This document shows positions 63,888-64,000 of a stretch of DNA of 64,000 nucleotides, piece by piece. Position numbers and translations under genes: made by a program. Under the pieces are notes generated by a model. The model did no database searches. It was not told where the DNA came from and was given only the letters and a program-made list of their open reading frames with translations. Source of the DNA: Borrelia hermsii DAH (GTDB lineage Bacteria; Spirochaetota; Spirochaetia; Borreliales; Borreliaceae); NCBI RefSeq assembly GCF_023035675.1, contig NZ_CP073136.1, positions 248,001 through 312,000 on the forward strand, read 5' to 3'. Every line of letters starts with the position of its first letter. Position 1 is the first letter of the stretch.

Positions 63888-64000
63888 TCAAAACCACTCC
63901 TTCAAAAACCAACCTTTCAATTTTGAAGATATTTTACTTTGTCTCTTAGATTTATTATTTCCTTTCTTTAATTTATTGAATTTTTGCTGTTCATGCTTAT
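63888..64000 (-). CDS. ftsA: FtsA, C-terminal end (partial)
   Basis: Only the last ~36 codons are inside the window. The peptide is Lys/Asn/Gln-rich and ends [11 protein letters not shown], an amphipathic helix like the FtsA membrane-targeting sequence that tethers FtsZ to the membrane. The stop codon (63888-63890) is 20 bases before ftsZ, the standard ftsA-ftsZ order. The assignment rests on this tail and the position. Confidence 0.85.
   Translation of the reverse strand, partial: KHEQQKFNKLKKGNNKSKRQSKISSKLKGWFLKEWF

Noticed and set aside
63868..63912. Longer N-terminus for ftsZ
   Set aside because: The extension overlaps the end of ftsA and lacks a ribosome binding site, while GGAGGAAG precedes the ATG at 63867.

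Overview
The window is a segment of the linear chromosome of a Borrelia spirochete, almost certainly a relapsing-fever group member. This rests on three things. The gene order matches, from memory, the BB_0241 to BB_0300 stretch of Borrelia (Borreliella) burgdorferi. The DNA is very AT-rich. A glpT-glpQ pair lies between glpK and glpD, and GlpQ is a known marker that separates relapsing-fever borreliae from Lyme borreliae. The species cannot be fixed from this window alone.

Layout. 1-4650 (+): glycerol/glycerol-3-phosphate operon, glpK (3' end only), glpT, glpQ, glpD, closed by a terminator. 4706-6767 (-): YaaR/DUF327 protein, bactofilin and a membrane-anchored M23 endopeptidase, probably a cell-shape module. 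6997-15902 (+): rdgB, pepF, phosphatidylcholine synthase, dedA, tRNA-Leu(GAG), leuS and an RND/MMPL transporter. 15969-18416 (-): lon. 18485-22474 (+): a RecO-like protein, recJ, an M23 protein and rpsU. 22513-28996 (-): ftsK, uppP, a lytic transglycosylase and an acidic membrane protein. 29184-32401: a TPR protein (+), a LysM-M23 protein (-) and lepB (+). 32453-64000 (-): one almost gap-free block of about 37 genes that reads, in transcription order, ftsA (end), ftsZ, TPR lipoprotein, dprA, hslV, hslU, then flgB-flgC-fliE-F-G-H-I-J-flbB-fliK-flgD-flgE-flbD-motA-motB-fliL-M-N-O-P-Q-R-flhB-flhA-flhF-flhG, a small membrane protein (reported as an atypical Hfq in B. burgdorferi), FapA, two small proteins and a short DnaK-like protein. 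It ends at a hairpin with a U-rich tail.

How the genes work together. The glp genes plus phosphatidylcholine synthase suggest a scavenging loop: GlpQ cleaves host glycerophosphodiesters, GlpT imports glycerol-3-phosphate, GlpD feeds it to glycolysis, and choline can go to Pcs. Three M23 peptidases, a lytic transglycosylase, UppP, bactofilin, FtsK, FtsZ and FtsA concentrate peptidoglycan and division functions. The flagellar block encodes most of the basal body, export apparatus, stator, hook and C-ring of the periplasmic flagellum.

No mobile elements, CRISPR arrays, rRNA genes or clear pseudogenes were seen. No gene-free stretch exceeds 300 bases; the longest is about 229 bases (6768-6996). 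The most notable observations are a divergent RecO-like gene next to recJ in a genus usually described as lacking RecFOR, a near-consensus tRNA promoter embedded in the dedA coding end, spirochete-type FlgE cross-link residues, an NPEH variant of the FlhB cleavage motif, and several genes that lack a Shine-Dalgarno sequence and may be leaderless.
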